DNA from: Clostridia bacterium
GTDB taxonomy: Bacteria > Bacillota > Clostridia > Oscillospirales > CAG-382
DNA length: 6,272 nucleotides
Assembly: GCA_017646185.1 (NCBI GenBank)
Contig: JAGCNA010000213.1
Span: forward strand, 1-6,272
Direction: 5' to 3'
The notes beneath the pieces were generated by a model. It ran no database searches, was not told the DNA's origin, and saw nothing but the letters and a program-made list of their open reading frames with translations. Each line of letters opens with the position of its first letter. The stretch's first letter is position 1. The translations under genes were made by a program, and so were the position numbers. Shown in pieces: positions 5,819 to 6,272 of this stretch.

Positions 5819-6272
5819 ATAAAAGTATCAAAGCACAGCCGAAGGGTTCAAGAGTAAGCACGCCGTTTTCGTAGCTCATTATACCGTCTCCGTTAAGCAC
5901 CTTGCCCTCTCCGCAAGCATATTCGGTAAGCTCGGGAGTAAAGGAGTTTATGCTTACTATCTTTCCTTTTTCGGAGGTACGGGAATAGCACACGCTCTTT
6001 TCGTGTCCGAAATCTACGGGCGCAAAGGAGCCTTCCACAAGGATATCCTTGTATTCGGAGCGAATGCGTATCATATTCTTGTACCAATGGTAGATGCTGT
6101 TTTCGTCCTTCATCAGCTCTTCTGCGGCGAATTCCTTGTAATCGGGATGGCATTTAAGCCAAGGAGTGCCGGTGGTAAATCCGCCGTTTTCACCCGTTGT
6201 CCAAGGGAAGGGAACGCGGGCGTTATCACGGGAATAACGGCTGACACCGTGAAGCGCTTCTTCGGGGGTGAG
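5817..6272 (-). CDS. GH13 alpha-glucosidase (oligo-1,6-glucosidase type), C-terminal part
   Basis: Only the last 151 residues are in the window; the frame stays open to the right edge. The sequence begins within the end of the catalytic barrel. 'SRYSRDNARVPFPW' followed by 'GGFTTGTPWLK' is the hallmark of the oligo-1,6-glucosidase / trehalose-6-phosphate hydrolase / sucrose isomerase group, where Arg-Asp-Asn-Ala-Arg lies near the +1 subsite. Next comes 'DENSIYHWYKNMIRIRSEY', the conserved helix that leads into the small C-terminal beta-sandwich, which ends in 'LEPFGCALILL'. The enzyme would hydrolyse alpha-1,6 or alpha-1,4 bonds of short glucosides inside the cell. The catalytic Asp, Glu and Asp lie upstream and cannot be checked, so the substrate is open. 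An ATG at 6113 is internal to the conserved region and is not the true start. The promoter lies outside the window. Confidence 0.93.
   Translation of the reverse strand, partial: LTPEEALHGVSRYSRDNARVPFPWTTGENGGFTTGTPWLKCHPDYKEFAAEELMKDENSIYHWYKNMIRIRSEYKDILVEGSFAPVDFGHEKSVCYSRTSEKGKIVSINSFTPELTEYACGEGKVLNGDGIMSYENGVLTLEPFGCALILL

Noticed and set aside
5817..6113. A complete 98-aa protein from the ATG at 6113
   Set aside because: The same frame continues upstream to the window edge with clear GH13 motifs, so the ATG is an internal Met of a larger enzyme.

Overview
The window looks like a chromosomal segment of a low-to-mid GC Firmicute, most likely an anaerobic gut-type Clostridia member near Oscillospirales/Ruminococcaceae. 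This is an inference from several signs: a type I dockerin on a secreted protein, lipoproteins with Pro-Glu-Glu-Ser-Lys linkers, strong AAGGAGG-type ribosome binding sites, a TTG start, and a GH13 glucosidase with a sugar-type dehydrogenase. Taxonomy cannot be fixed from this sequence alone.

Region A (1-2437, + strand) holds two closely spaced genes. The first encodes a small protein with two membrane segments and a cytoplasmic-looking C-terminal domain. The second encodes a secreted N-acetylmuramoyl-L-alanine amidase with a discoidin-like beta-sandwich in front of the catalytic domain and a dockerin at the C-terminus. A strong hairpin-plus-T-tract terminator ends this unit.

Region B (2438-4720, + strand) starts with a near-consensus sigma-A-type promoter. 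It carries two adjacent lipoprotein genes, probably co-transcribed. The genes share an almost identical 5' module: ribosome binding site, signal peptide, lipobox and the start of an acidic linker. They then continue into C-terminal domains with no visible similarity to each other or to a family I know. The linkers are encoded by 15-bp and 18-bp tandem repeats. A stem-loop that can act on both strands closes the operon.

Region C (4720-6272, - strand) is a convergent operon read in from the right edge. It contains the 3' end of a GH13 alpha-glucosidase (oligo-1,6-glucosidase type), followed 13 nt later by a complete Gfo/Idh/MocA-family NAD(P)-dependent oxidoreductase. The pair suggests intracellular breakdown of small alpha-glucosides and oxidation of a sugar or polyol.

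The most distinctive part is region B: duplicated surface-anchoring modules joined to unrelated, unrecognised domains. In the aligned 39 codons every difference between the copies changes the amino acid. No mobile element, CRISPR array, tRNA or rRNA is visible.
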